NCBI RefSeq assembly: GCF_030269925.1
Contig: NC_085126.1
Location: 8,372,501 to 8,436,500 of the forward strand
Reading direction: 5' to 3'
Origin: Bombyx mori
Lineage: Eukaryota > Arthropoda > Insecta > Lepidoptera > Bombycidae
DNA: 64,000 nt
Every line of letters begins with the position of its first letter. The stretch's first letter is position 1. This document shows positions 50,100 to 60,869 of this stretch, piece by piece. Under the pieces are notes generated by a model. The model saw nothing but the letters and a program-made list of their open reading frames with translations. It searched no databases and was not told the DNA's origin. The position numbers were made by a program, and so were the translations under genes.

Positions 50100-51485
50100 A
50101 AAATTATTCGAGAAGTGGCACGGAATAAATGTCACGTGTTTTTGAAAATTTCGTCGGCTCCGGAAGTGTCCCAAAATGTCACCCCACACATAAAATATTT
50201 CGTCTTCCCTTGCTGGCCACTTCCAAAGCCTTCCACTTTTTTCCATTGCTTTTATTGTAGCCCCGTTTTCATGTATTTTTGTAATTTTTCCTAATATGAC
50301 AAACCATTGTAAATTGCAACTACAAATTCCCCTACTTCTTTTCTGATGGGCTCAAAAGCTCTATGACCCTCGCCATCACTGCATAACTCTTCTTCCCCCC
50401 CTGACGATGATGGAAGTGGAGGACATTCATCAGAATCAGATGAGGTGTCATCGTCAATTTTTTTTAGTGAAAAGATTTGTCTCACTGTTTTCTTGGTAGG
50501 CCTATTTTCTTTAATCTTCCTTTTCATTTCTATCTCCGCTATCTTCGCCAACTTTTTATTTGATTGTTCTTCGATGGCTGCTTTTTCCGGAGTATCGGTT
50601 AGGATGCGAGTACGTCTTCGCTTTCTCTCGCGCGACGACTGCGAGCGTGGACCTGCCTTGGGGTAGGGCATGATGTCCTGTGGTGAAAAGTGCATCGGCA
50701 CTGATCCTCCAAGTAAGGATGGGGAAGCGCGTTCACTCACACTGCTGCTTTGTACGGGCTCCTCAAGTGGAGAAGGGAGAGGGCAGTCCGACGCTATCAC
50801 ACTTCTCTGTGTTGGTTCTTCAAGTTGAGAAGGGGGAGGGCGGTCCGTAACTAACCTGGTCATGAACTCACTCTCCGTGAAAATGTTGGGATTTATGGGC
50901 CATATTCCAGCCGCCCTGAAGCCACTAATTATATTGGTAGGTACCATAGCCCTTGGGAAAGCTTCCCCTAACAGTTCCGAAACGTCGTAGATTGTGATTG
51001 TTCTCCCGGGGTGTCTCAGCATAAAATTTGATGCTGCCTGAGAATAAAAGGTTTTTAAGGGGCCAAAAACAGTCCTGTCTAATGGCTGCAGCTTGTGGGA
51101 TGTGTGTGGTGGAATTGTGAGAAGAACGATTCCGTTGTCTTTTGCGTAGTTGAGGGCATCGACAGAACAATGACTCTCGTGATTGTCCATGATGATGAGG
51201 TGTTTCCTATCAGCGTTGGGTTGAACATGACGAACAAAATGCTTGAGGAATTTTATAAAACTGTCGCCCGTCATCCATCCACTAGGATGAGTAGTTGCAT
51301 CGCTGCTAGGAGGGGCATGATTGAGGAACCTATTCTGCCAGTTTTTTCGGGGGAATATCATGTATGGCGGGATGTGGCCCCCGGCAGCGTTGATACAGGC
51401 ACAAACGGTAACCAGCTCACCTCGTTCGGCCGATGTCATTTTTCCTACTTGTTTGGAACCCTTAACTGCAATAATTTTGCTAAGT
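50100..51485 (-). pseudogene. pogo/Tigger-type DDE transposase, C-terminal two thirds
   Basis: The open minus-strand frame (51439-50291, plus a few codons upstream: KQVGKMTSAERGELVTVCAC) has the DDE_1 core: YMIFPRKNWQNRF, IIMDNHESH (second catalytic Asp) and PPHTSHKLQPLDRTVFGPLK (third). A long charged, Ser/Pro-rich tail follows to the stop at 50291. Beyond it, near 50200, a second frame KSGRLWKWPAREDEIFYVWG looks like the true C-terminus, so that stop is probably a frameshift product. The CENP-B/HTH domain and first catalytic Asp (DETG block) are missing: a Gypsy gag remnant abuts at 51485. Confidence 0.85.
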
Positions 51486-52467
51486 TGATAGCTTCATATC
51501 TTTCAGGCAATTATTCCGCATTTTACAAAGAGCTGTGTTTATTCTTTTAGATGATGTTTGACCTTGAAAGGTAATTGGAGGTCGACTCCTAACCTGTGAA
51601 CCTCGTCCTGAGTATGAGTTAAAGAACTTACCTCGTCTCTGTTGGCCTGTAAATATAGAACCAGAGGATGTGCTCTGTTCTCCTACCTGTGTGTCCTTTA
51701 ACTCTGTATAGTCGCGAGCTGTTAAAATTGTGCTTAATCGACTATTTCTCAGGCCCTCTGTGAAGCGTTTTATCGCTAATTTTTCATTTAATGGTCTTAA
51801 TATTTGATATGCTTGTTCATTTTCATTGGCCTGTGAAATTGTCAATTTTACAAACATATCTTCTAATTTTTTACCAAACTCGTCAATACTTTGCGAACCC
51901 TATCGAGTTTTCATTATTTCTATCTGTAAAGCGGTTGCTGATTGCTTCGTTAAAAGATGTTTTTTCATATCAGCGATAAGTTCCGCACATGATTTATATA
52001 TTTTAGTACCGAGACGTAGCTTCGCGCTCTCAGACAAACGAGTTTTTAATATAAAGTTAATTAATAACTGGTCATGTTCCTTTGTTATACTCTTGACTAT
52101 AAAATTTAAAAGAATCTATCAACTTTTTGGTAACTTTCTCATCTCCTGTCATCACAGGTAGAAGAGAAGATGCTGTTTTCATGTCAAACTCAGCCATGGT
52201 GTTCAAGTTTCTATTTTTAATAATAAAGTCTAATATTTTTTGATAAAGTTCTTCTATGTTATTACAAACAAATAAAAGCTGTTCTGCTTGTTCTAATTTA
52301 AAATCCTTAATTTAAAATCCTTTTTCAATACTATCATCTAAATTTTTACGTAAAATAATATATCGCTTATACAATATCTCTGTTTCACCTAATTTTTGTT
52401 CTAACAAACTCTGTTCTTTTTTCTTTCCTCAACTTCACCAATTTAACTTTAATATTATCCAATTCAT
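51486..52467 (-). pseudogene. Gypsy-type gag remnant
   Basis: From 52195 down: MAEFDMKTASSLLPVMTGDE, KLIDSFKFYSQ, then in other frames TRLSESAKLRLGTKIYKSCA and, at 51840-51700, LNEKLAIKRFTEGLRNSRLS followed by TILTARDYTELK. This resembles gag of the 17.6/297 group of Gypsy elements. Several frameshifts. The sequence upstream (52200-52440) is a Leu/Lys-rich coiled-coil-like region in broken frames. Confidence 0.6.
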
Positions 52468-52754
52468 TATATGAGTCGTCTATTATCAAAGGCGGCAATC
52501 TGTACATTTGGACAAAAATTTTTTATTGATATGTCAATACAGATTTATTTGAATATAATCGTCTCCTTCAAAGAATACGGTTCAAAACCTGCATTAAATA
52601 ATGGTTAATAGTTAACCTGTTATTTATCTAAGATGTCGTTCCGAAGAGTTTTGTGACTGCCAATGGAATACAAAGTCAATAATTCGTTTTTCTGATTTAC
52701 CAATCATTGTCCAAAAGTCAGATTGCCGCCTTTGATAATAGTCGACTCATATAT
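52468..52754. mobile_element. MITE copy 2
   Basis: Same family as 25741-26028; interior differs by a few substitutions and one small indel (ggacaaaaattttt against ggacaacaaaattt). TATA at both borders. Confidence 0.88.
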
Positions 52755-53464
52755 GTCCCTTATCTCCATTTATTTGTATTTTATAAATTACTATCGAAAC
52801 GTTTACAACCACATGACCTTAAATATTATTCTAACAATTATACCTAATAAAACACCGAAAAAAAAATTAATAATAATTACTACAAAATAAAAAAGAGTTA
52901 TTATATTTGACTTGGCCTTTGCACTTTCACTTAAAACTTTTACCGCACTGACACACTAATGTTGCCGCTCGTCGCCAGCTCCTAGACATCCAAGGTCTCC
53001 TTCGGGCCTCATCCTCGTCCGTCTCGTCTTCCTCCAGAACGTCTGAACGCCCCTCTGGTTATCTCCTGCCGTATCCATTTAATATGGCATTTCTTATATA
53101 TTTTATAGCATGCAGCTATTTGTTTATGCTGCGATTTCTCCAAATCTTCTCCAATCGCTTCACGGCTGATTTTGACATCTGGGCCCTCCTGACCACCTCC
53201 CTGTCACAATCACACATTAATGTATGTACTTCTAAAGTCGGTGGCTTAAGTACTTGTATTATGGTAAAAGAAGATTGGGCAAAAATATGTGAACGTTGGT
53301 CTACCTATCCAACACTAACGCCCTCTGTGGAAATGGGTAGCTAATAAGTCCATAATCAAATTATGGTTAGCGGGTCTAAATGAATTTGAGTTTCGCTCAA
53401 ATAAAAAAGAAAATGCTTTAAATATAGGCCTTATTTTTATGTTATGTTACGTTATCATTAGTTT
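52755..53464. other. Unassigned spacer, part possibly Gypsy leader
   Basis: No protein motif recognised. The stretch 52960-53060 is C/T- and GC-richer (cgtctcgtcttcctccagaa) and could be leader or LTR sequence of the Gypsy remnant on its left. A plus-strand frame of 86 codons at 53084 has no recognisable domain. Confidence 0.3.
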
Positions 53465-54290
53465 TATTTAGTAGTTACGTCAAGAATTATATTGTTTAGG
53501 TTAGTAGCAGGCGGTACGAAACCGTCCTGATATCTAGCCCAACATAAATACCATAATATTGATATTACATGTGCACAAGTTCCAACAGTACGACATCCAG
53601 TTAAACACATGCAGTAATAATATCTAAATGTATCTCTTCCTTCTTCTATATTTCTGTTAATTGATATATAAGTATAATACTGTTTGGCTCCGGTATGGCG
53701 GGACTAAGGCGATAAGAATCAGGTGTTCTTCTTCCAAATGGGAAAAATCTGCAAATTGTGGAAGGTTAACCGCCATATACCCTTGTCTGTTTATGTTTTT
53801 GTGTATAACATGTTCTGCCAGATTATTTTCTGAGTTGATTATTTCTTCAATTATTGTTAATATTTGGTCGGCATAGGCATTATCTGTAATTGGCAGATGG
53901 AATACATTAAGTAGTGCAGCACCAATGCGAAAGTTCTCAAACATATGATGTACAGACCTATTAAAATTATCGGTTCGCAAAAGCTTAAACTCCGTTTTGA
54001 ACCTTCCGTTCACAATTTCCACTACCCATCTTGTAAATGTTATAAGGCGTGATTTGTTTGCTTGATCTGTGGAAAGCTACGAACTATTTCTTTCTTTACT
54101 GTGTGGCATATGTGCCTCATAGCCGCATGCTTCTACATCTGGTAGAACGTTCCTGAAGCCACGATCCAATATAGACATATCATTCGTGGAGAAAAACCAA
54201 TGGAATTGACTGTCATCGTCATTCATAATTATGGTGGCATCTGATGTACTTGCTGCGTAAGGGTCAGTTACGTTACTATTCGTTTTTTAC
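53465..54290 (-). pseudogene. DDE_Tnp_4-type transposase with C-terminal SWIM finger
   Basis: Minus-strand order: DDDSQFHWFFSTNDMSILDR then GFRNVLPDVEACGYEAHMP (catalytic D-R-G-F-R), a stop near 54075, QANKSRLITFTRWVVEIVNG then RFKTEFKLL (catalytic Glu in V-E-I-V-N-G-R), FRIGAALLNVFHLPITDN, FADFSHLEEEHLILIAL. After a deletion comes YYYCMCLTGCRTVGTCAHVI, the SWIM finger, then LWYLCWARYQ. The first catalytic Asp is missing. So the catalytic DDE_Tnp_4 core and the SWIM finger belong to one protein, as the sibling fragment at 801-1250 also suggests. Relationship to ISL2EU- or PIF-like elements is likely but unproven. Confidence 0.75.
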
Positions 54291-55140
54291 CCAAATTGCG
54301 TCAACATTTTAAAAGTATTAAGCCCTCCAAATTTTATCGAAATATCACGAGGAACAAAAAACTTTTGAGGTTTACATAACCCTAAGTAAGTACTAAGTAC
54401 TGAGTACTACTTTCGGCTGTCGTGTGGTCAGTCTGACGAAGGTCCTATGCAAAATAAATGATATACGAAACGAACGTCCTTTTTAATGGCGGCTATAATT
54501 CGTTAAAATTACGAAAAACTGAGAACTCTAGAACATATCGGGCTACGATTCTTCTACACATAGATTATTAGATCAACCGCCATTTTGACTGTCATTAGTC
54601 ACTAGCAAGTTAAAGTACTCTGTGTAGTGTGTAGTCACTACGACCAAAAGCAATAGGGTGAACTGTAACATTATCATTAGGAGTTTGCTGTATTCTTTAT
54701 ATATGAACAACATGGTGCTGCAGCACTGGCCTGATATGTTAATCGAACTATAGAGTCTGTTTTTTTATACTGATTGGAAGAATTAAGTTGCGAGTCAGTG
54801 AACAGGGGAACAATACTAATTTGGGTGTTGGTATTATTATTAGATAAAGGAATGCAACCACATTCATTTTGTTTTATTTCCTTGCCCTCATGTCGTTCCC
54901 GATTTCGTCTCTTTTTGTTACTAATGAGAGCAATGTTTTATTAATGAGAGCAACGTTTATTCACAGTGGCTCTACGTTTCCGAGCACTACTGCTAGATTT
55001 CATGGATCCGTCAGTTTCCATGCCAGCCAGCAATTTCCTGATTGGAAAATGTTATATTATAACCAACCCCAGGGACTTCTCCCAAAAAGTGTAAATACGA
55101 CTAAAAAAGAAAAGATAAGTCTTAATAAATTTTAATAATA
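54291..55140. other. Unassigned; minus-strand basic N-terminus-like frame
   Basis: A minus-strand frame at about 55000-54700 reads KSSSSARKRRATVNK, then two stops, then KKRRNRERHEGKEIKQNECG and polar residues. It could be the N-terminal region of the SWIM/DDE transposase, but the link is not shown. 54291-54660 holds no recognised feature. Confidence 0.3.
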
Positions 55141-55175
55141 ATAAAAAAATCGGGTGTACATAAATCAGGCTTTAT

Positions 55176-55765
55176 TTACAACAGGTGTTCAAGCTGTCTG
55201 TCACCAACTCTAATACACGCTCGACATCTTCTAATAAAGGCTCTACTAAGATAAAGTGCACAGCGTCGTTCATTTATTTTTGAAACGGCCTCTTGAACAC
55301 GGCTGCGTAATTCCTCTAAATTTGAAATTGTTTTCAAATACACTTCTTCCTTTAAACAGCCCCAGTAAAAAAGTCCAGTGGGTTTAAATCCGGGGATCGA
55401 GGAGGCCACTATGGGACCTAAACGACCAATCCATTTATTTGGATACGTAGCATTTAAAGAAGTACGGACGTTTGTACCTTAATGTGCAGGGCAGCCACCT
55501 TATGGGATTCCCTTACCTCCTCAGGCACTTCTTCCATTAAGTTCGGGAGATCACTTTGCAAAAAATTTAAATAACTATGAGTAGATAAATTTCCCGGCAG
55601 TACGAAAGGACCAATAATTATCCCGTTTAATATACCAGTCCAATAATTTACTTTGAACTGGTATTGCGACCTCTCTTCTAGCATTAAATTTGGATTCGAG
55701 AGTTGCCAGTAAAGTATCCGTCGTTTTTTAAAGTAGATTCGTCGCTCCATATAGGCGCTCCACAT
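55176..55765 (-). pseudogene. Tc1/mariner-superfamily transposase fragment
   Basis: From 55765: APIWSDESTLKNDGYF (first catalytic Asp, W-S-D-E-S), then after a frameshift VNYWTGILNGIIIGPFVLPG and SYLNFLQSDLPNLMEEVPEE. The second Asp region is missing. Then RLGPIVASSIPGFKPTGLFY and WGCLKEEVYLKTISNLEELR, where relatives have S-P-D-L-x-P-x-D, so the third catalytic residue is gone. The end is AFIRRCRACIRVGDRQLEHL. This is the DDE_3 domain of a mariner-like group common in insects. Confidence 0.8.
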
Positions 55766-55785
55766 TCACACGAGACATTCACGCG

Positions 55786-55890
55786 AGAATCTCCGGAGAT
55801 TCTCAGCGAGAACTGTAGCGAGAACTTATTTAGGTACACACTCTCACAAAGTTCTCAAATAGTTCTCACTACAGTTCTCGCGCTCGATGA
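55786..55890. repeat. Inverted repeat of gagaac/gttctc words
   Basis: cgagaactgtagcgagaact (about 55809-55828) pairs with agttctcactacagttctcg (about 55861-55881) with one mismatch. A nearby aatctccggagatt (55788-55801) is a palindrome. It probably marks an end of the PIF/Harbinger element that follows. Confidence 0.65.
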
Positions 55891-55953
55891 CGATGGGCGC
55901 AGAAGTAACCGCTGCGACAAGTTTATTGTTATGCGCATTCGCATATTATAATT

Positions 55954-56512
55954 ATGCGTATGGTAAAGAGGAAAAAGTTATTAAAAAGAAGATGGTGGAT
56001 GACAAGTATTCATCGTAATAGAACAAGGTAAGTAATTTTTGAACGACTATGTAGGTTGTTATTTTATAATTTTTGTCTCATGATTATTTAAAAAAAAAAC
56101 CTTGATCACGTTGATGATTTATTAATGCATAAACCAAAAATGATCAACACTTTATAATAATCATGCTAATGAAATAACTTTCTCTGTTTACAGCCTAACT
56201 ATGGATCAGGAGTTGCATGAATTAGTCGCCGAACCATCAAAAGAATTTAAAAAGTTTACTCGAATGTCTTCTGTGGATTCTGAATATTTATTGAATAAAG
56301 TGTCAACACAGATTTCTAAGCAAAATACTCAATTAAGGGAAGCCATTCCAGCTCGAATACGTCTTGCAGTAACATTACGATACTTGGCCACAGGAGAAGG
56401 AGATGACTACCAAAGTCTCTATTTTTTATTTAAAATATCCCCGCAAGTGATTTCGCAGATAATACCAGAAGTTTGTCAAGCCCTAAATGAAGCGTTAAAG
56501 GAACATATAAAG
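55954..56512 (+). pseudogene. PIF/Harbinger transposase, first two exons
   Basis: Exon 1 (55954-56027) starts MRMVKRKKLLKRRWWMTSIH. The intron (56028-56192) has GT...AG borders with a pyrimidine-rich acceptor. Exon 2 (56193-56512) keeps the frame and gives PSKEFKKFTRMSSVDSEYLL, AIPARIRLAVTLRYLATGEG and FKISPQVISQIIPEVCQALN: the HTH-containing N-terminal region of Harbinger transposases. A gtatgt donor follows at 56513. The DDE exon is absent; an internal deletion joins this to the accessory gene. Confidence 0.85.
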
Positions 56513-56628
56513 GTATGTGTGAATGGCTGTTGCCACCTGTAAAAAAATACAATATGACATTTTATGATTTTTTATTTAAAAAAAACACTTATTAAGTATT
56601 ACAACAATTTTTAAATGATACAAGTTAA

Positions 56629-56811
56629 ATTTTACCAACGGATGCGGAGTTACTTACTTCTGTTAATCTTATTATTATATCAACAATTTTCAGTAATTTT
56701 TCAATTTCTTTATTCCTCTCCTTTAACTTATCTACTTGTTCCACATCCATCGGAATGTCAGCATGAGTCATTGATGTAGATGTGGTAGCCATTTCTTTCT
56801 TTTCTGGTTCC
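56629..56811 (-). pseudogene. Last exon of a PIF/Harbinger accessory protein
   Basis: Minus strand: acceptor tttag before 56811, then EPEKKEMATTSTSMTHADIP, VDKLKERNKEIEKLLKIVDI and a stop near 56629. Harbinger elements carry, opposite the transposase, a Myb/MADF-type protein with such a coiled C-terminal part. Only this exon remains. Confidence 0.5.
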
Positions 56812-56833
56812 TAAAGTTTTTAATTATAACAAA

Positions 56834-58101
56834 CTATCTGTTTCTGCCTGGAGTTGATTTCTTCAGGGCGGTTTCTAGGGTTGTGAACTTCTTTTCTAAG
56901 AAGTTTAGAAATTCGTTTAGAACTGGAAGGTCTTTAGAGTTTTTTAATGTATTGAGGTAATCATCATATGTTTCCAAATCTAATCTCTGACCTAAAATAT
57001 GTACTATCATCAGATCCCAGGATGTTATGTCAACTCCAAGATTTCTTATTCCATATAGCGCTTCCCGCGTACTATCATGCATTGTTTTGATGTGAAATAG
57101 TGACTTGTGTTGTTTATTAGGAATATTCAACATAATGGTCATGTAGGACGAAAATATGCGGTATTTATTGTCATAACGATTAGTCAAGATTTCTCAACTC
57201 ACCAGGTAATTATCAGAACTAATTTGCAAATGTTGGATAAGTCTCTTAGCTTCTCCTCGCACCTTACTTTTTAAAGGTTGCATTTTTGGGCTTTTGACAT
57301 GGATGGATTTTTATGAATCGCTTCGTTGAACAAATCTCGAAACGATACCCACTTCTCGTAGTTTACACTAAATACCGGAGTGTCAAGCTGAGGAGTGGTG
57401 TTATCTCTATGGGTGACAGACCACATACCTGTGTTGATTGCTTTCTTTAAGTTATAAAATTGTTTTTCATATCTGTCAAACATCATACTGTATGTTTCAT
57501 TATCTCCACACAACTCGGTCTCAATTTCCCAATGCAAAGAATCTATTGCTATCCATCTTGATTGCAAAGTCTTTAATGCATCTTTAAATTCCCATTTTTC
57601 CGTAATAGCTTCCACGTGGATGTTTGATGTGGGTCGCAAAAACGCCTTAAAATTCGCGTATTGGCACCTCAATAAATCGTCTATTTTACTATTTGTACCA
57701 GTGGTCTTCACTTGCAGTCTAGGACTACTAGATTCTGCTTCTACGCTGATATTCTCGGGTCTCGGCTCATCATCGGAAGTTTTTGATTGTTCGTTCGTTA
57801 CCTGGTTGCCTGCTCTAGCTAACAACTTCTGATGTTGTTGGTTGATTAGGGATTTCACTTCTTCGTACGCCTTCATTGCTTTTTCGAACTCCTGTTGTAC
57901 AAAGTAGGGGTGAGTTTGACTTACCTCGATGCGAATACGATCATAATTAAATTGATACTCCTTCCATTATTCGTTCAGAGTAGCCAATCGTCTCCTGAAG
58001 TAATCTAATGTTTCTCTATCGGCGCTATCTTTCTTAATGTTAATGGCAAGTTTTACAATGTTTTCATGAATCAATGTCTGGATGTCCACAATGTCTTCCA
58101 T
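56834..58101 (-). pseudogene. Pao gag, interrupted by stop and frameshift
   Basis: ATG 58101 begins MEDIVDIQTLIHENIVKLAI; a stop appears after RRRLATLNE (about 57966). From 57876: KSLINQQHQKLLARAG, LDTPVFSVNYEKWVSFRDLF, NEAIHKNPSMSKAQKC, which is the DUF1759-type gag core. After a frameshift near 57200: SLFHIKTMHDSTREALYGIR, GVDITSWDLMIVHILGQRLD and KKFTTLETALKKSTPGRNR. It is truncated by the Harbinger element at 56834. The leader upstream matches the Pao split at 10168/22225, so both derive from one family. Confidence 0.85.
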
Positions 58102-58460
58102 AATGTTGCTTGTTTAAATTGTTGTGAAATAATATACGGAAAAATATTACTTGCGTGGAGGTTGCTCCCCGACTCTACTGCTGTTGCTCACCAGTTGCTA
58201 GTACTGCGCACCTCACACTTCGCTAATACAAATCGTTAGATGACTGTTCAGTTCAATAGCTCACTCCAATGGTATATGAGATCACACACCACGTGAGATC
58301 CGGCTCGAAGGACCAAAAAAAAAAGTGGGGCACAGAGCTGGGACGCAGTAGTTGTTTACCAATGATAAGTCTGGATTCTACTAATTCACTTTAATACACA
58401 ATCACTTACAAATTAACTACGAATATTCTATGTTCTACAAATGTTAATGTTAATGTTGTA
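58102..58460 (-). mobile_element. Pao leader, primer site and LTR part
   Basis: Reverse strand of 58130-58400 matches 10015-10168 plus 22225-22315. The primer site tggtccttcgagccgg is at 58300-58315. LTR sequence runs upward from about 58316 to at least 58400, then AT-rich to the capsid-like frame. The LTR start was not found. Confidence 0.75.
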
Positions 58461-58461
58461 A

Positions 58462-59506
58462 TTAATAATTATTTACGGTCACGAGGACCGCGAGTTGCTC
58501 TTCAAATGTCGGTACAAGGACGTTTGTATAGTAAAGCGTTTCAGCCTCTTCGGCGTCAAACTGTTCGGGGAACCGAACTGCTTGAACGACTGAACCTTCA
58601 CCATGATCGATGGAGCTCAAGATGTTAAAGCCCTTCTTCGAATCCATAGCAGCTATAATCTGCCTGAAAACGGTCCTCTCTTGATGGGTTGGAATGCGAT
58701 TGTTCCAAAAGGCGACGGATGCGGGGGTCGCCCTGAAGCCAGGCTGCTGTATTACAGCGTCCCCTTCGCGGACAGGGATTTGGACTTCCTCCCAATCAAC
58801 ATTGGGTAAATCATCGATTGCTCTAGCGGCAACAACGTGGGCGTTGTCCGCGGCCACGGGCGCTGAAAGAGCGTTTAAGACTTCTCGTATGTGGGTGGGT
58901 GCATAGGTGCCAGCCAGAAACCACAGCCGGCACAAGACGATGTAGAAATGGGACCACCATCTGTCTATCAATGGAGAAGTTTCCAATTGCTTCGAGATAT
59001 ATGGCGATAGGATAGGGCAAAAGCTTTGCCAACGATGACATAATCCTCAACTCCATCTCAGTGTATAGAAACGCGAACTCCATGTTGATGTTTGGGGCGG
59101 CGGTACACTTCATCTGCGCAAAGGCAACCTTTGCCTCGGCTAGCATAAGAGTAATCTTAAGAAAAATCCCGTAGTTTGCCTCAGTTGCTAAGACGCCAAA
59201 AGGTCGCGTTCCAATCGAGGTCATCCTCAGCCATAACGCTCGAATAATACGAGGTAGGGCTCTGAATGAAATTGGAATTGCGGCTGGCGCGGTGCTTGAG
59301 CGCAATCGAATGGTGGAAACTTGCGTGGGATCCCGAACATGCAGGCGCTTTAGAAGAGTAGCGGTCAGTTGTGCTTGAAACTCCTGATTCTTTTTGGTAC
59401 GAAACTTTTCATACTTCTTGTTCTTCGCTCCTTTTCCTGGCTTAGACTGCGATGCATCTTGATCGACACTTGAGTCACCGGTAATTATGGGGGTTTGATC
59501 TGCCAT
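58462..59506 (-). pseudogene. Possible endogenous RNA-virus capsid-like gene, one frameshift
   Basis: ATG 59506. The first frame (to 58823) starts MADQTPIITGDSSVDQDASQ, a basic Lys-rich segment (GKGAKNKKYEKFRTKKNQEF), then a hydrophobic/Ala-rich part (ALPRIIRALWLRM, SLAKLLPYPIAIYLEAI). The continuation lies in the next frame from about 58975 (HFYIVLCRLWFLAGT) to a stop at 58462. One indel therefore splits an otherwise uninterrupted protein of about 345 residues. I see no RT, DDE, zinc-finger or helicase motif. Size, basic N-terminus, Ala/Pro content and GC richness recall capsid proteins of small dsRNA or ssRNA viruses; that is a guess, not a motif match. A 16-bp direct repeat (acggtcacgaggaccg) lies at 58475-58490 and 59615-59630, bracketing the gene. 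A host gene copy is the alternative. Confidence 0.4.
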
Positions 59507-59630
59507 AATATGGGATGTGAGTAATGACACCTGTGGTAGTGATACGACAGGCTAGGTGATATAGGCAAACCAGGTGCGTTCAAAGGGTACGCGTTTAGGT
59601 TCCCCTAAAATCGCACGGTCACGAGGACCG

Positions 59631-60660
59631 GAGCCAACTTCCGCGTAACCGGGTTGCTGTGCGACTGTTGTTACTGTTCAATTGCAACTTTAAATAAACG
59701 TGCAGTGTGGCGTTATTGCGTACGAAGATGTTCGGCCGTATTACACCGAACAGATGGCTCAACTGAACTTTTTTGGACATTGACGTTTATTACCGTTTTC
59801 TGCCATTCTGAATTACAAAGTATCAAAATGAAAAGAAATAGTTAAAAAATATATTTTGCATGGCAATTAGGGACATGAAGCCTGATAGGCTAAGTCTGAT
59901 TTTTCGAAGAGTGTTATTCACGCGTTATACGACCGACAACACGTCTTCCTCCTTTCGTGGTCTGCTTACTACTATAACAAAGGCTACTGAGAGTCGCGGC
60001 GAGTGGGGGGGAGTGGTGAATTCTAAGAATTCGCAAAAAGCGCGACGCTTGTGAGACTCCATGTCACTGTTTAAAGGTTTCTTTCGAACATGTAAAAAGT
60101 TGATTTCTATCTTGTTTGCATTTCTTCTTTCAGTCAATCTATATCTAAATTCATTTGGCTCTGTATTTCTCTCGATGTATTAGACTACACGAACTATTGC
60201 ACGACTTTTTGCTTCAACATCCAGCACCACAGCATTTTTCAAATGACTAGTTTGCTCATGTTCACTGTCTTTACTAATGCAGTCTTTGACTGCAAAATTT
60301 AACACGTTCCCTGCGCCATCATTATCAAAGAACTTTCAGCTGGTGCTTTGGAGACCTAAAAGATCTCGAAACTTACCCACCCTTTGGTGCGTTTGAGACC
60401 TAAGCAGTCTCCTAAAGATACAGTTTTGAAAATAATTTATATCTTCCAAAAAAACAATGACATATACTTTGAAGTTTTTGTGGATGAAAGATAGCCTATT
60501 GCTTTATATTTTGCTAGGTTCGCACGCAGTTATGACATTTGAATAAACTACAAATACCAAAAAAAAAATTGATGTCGATTGTATCTCGTACCGCAATCGA
60601 AGATAGTTCAATATGTGTAGTAAGTAGTGATGGGAATTAAATAATATCTCAGTTGTCGAT
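59631..60660. other. Unassigned region
   Basis: No gene recognised. A minus-strand open stretch at about 60180-60330 (VLNFAVKDCISKDSEHEQTS) has no known motif. At 60340-60415 a roughly 47-bp unit is imperfectly duplicated (ggtgctttggagacctaaa / ggtgcgtttgagacctaag). Confidence 0.3.
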
Positions 60661-60664
60661 TGAA

Positions 60665-60860
60665 ATAGTTTTATTAATTATGCAGTGTTTTTCATTAAAA
60701 CATGGTAAGCACATTGATTGCTTGCATTGCGCGCATATGGTAACAATTCGTTTAGTTGTTTTAGAAGCGTCAGTGCTGTTTAATGTGCGTCGTAATTTTT
60801 CGTAACAACCCACACAACGTCGCCACGTTGGAAAATATGATCAGTACATCTTCCTTCGGG
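60665..60860 (-). pseudogene. Cys-rich C-terminus like those of piggyBac transposases
   Basis: Minus-strand frame: RRCVGCYEKLRRTLN, then IVTICAQCKQSMCLPCFNEK and HC. Four C-x2-C-like pairs with a final H fit the zinc-binding CRD of DDE_Tnp_1_7/piggyBac proteins. The catalytic part is absent. Family call rests on Cys spacing only. Confidence 0.5.
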
Positions 60861-60869
60861 GAATTCTGT

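Noticed and set aside
53084..53344. 86-codon plus-strand frame as a membrane protein
   Set aside because: The hydrophobic start is AT-driven; no homology motif and no nearby coding context.
58475..58490. Palindromic core ggtc..gacc as a regulatory operator
   Set aside because: The word is short and occurs exactly at the borders of the capsid-like gene; a duplicated junction sequence explains it better.
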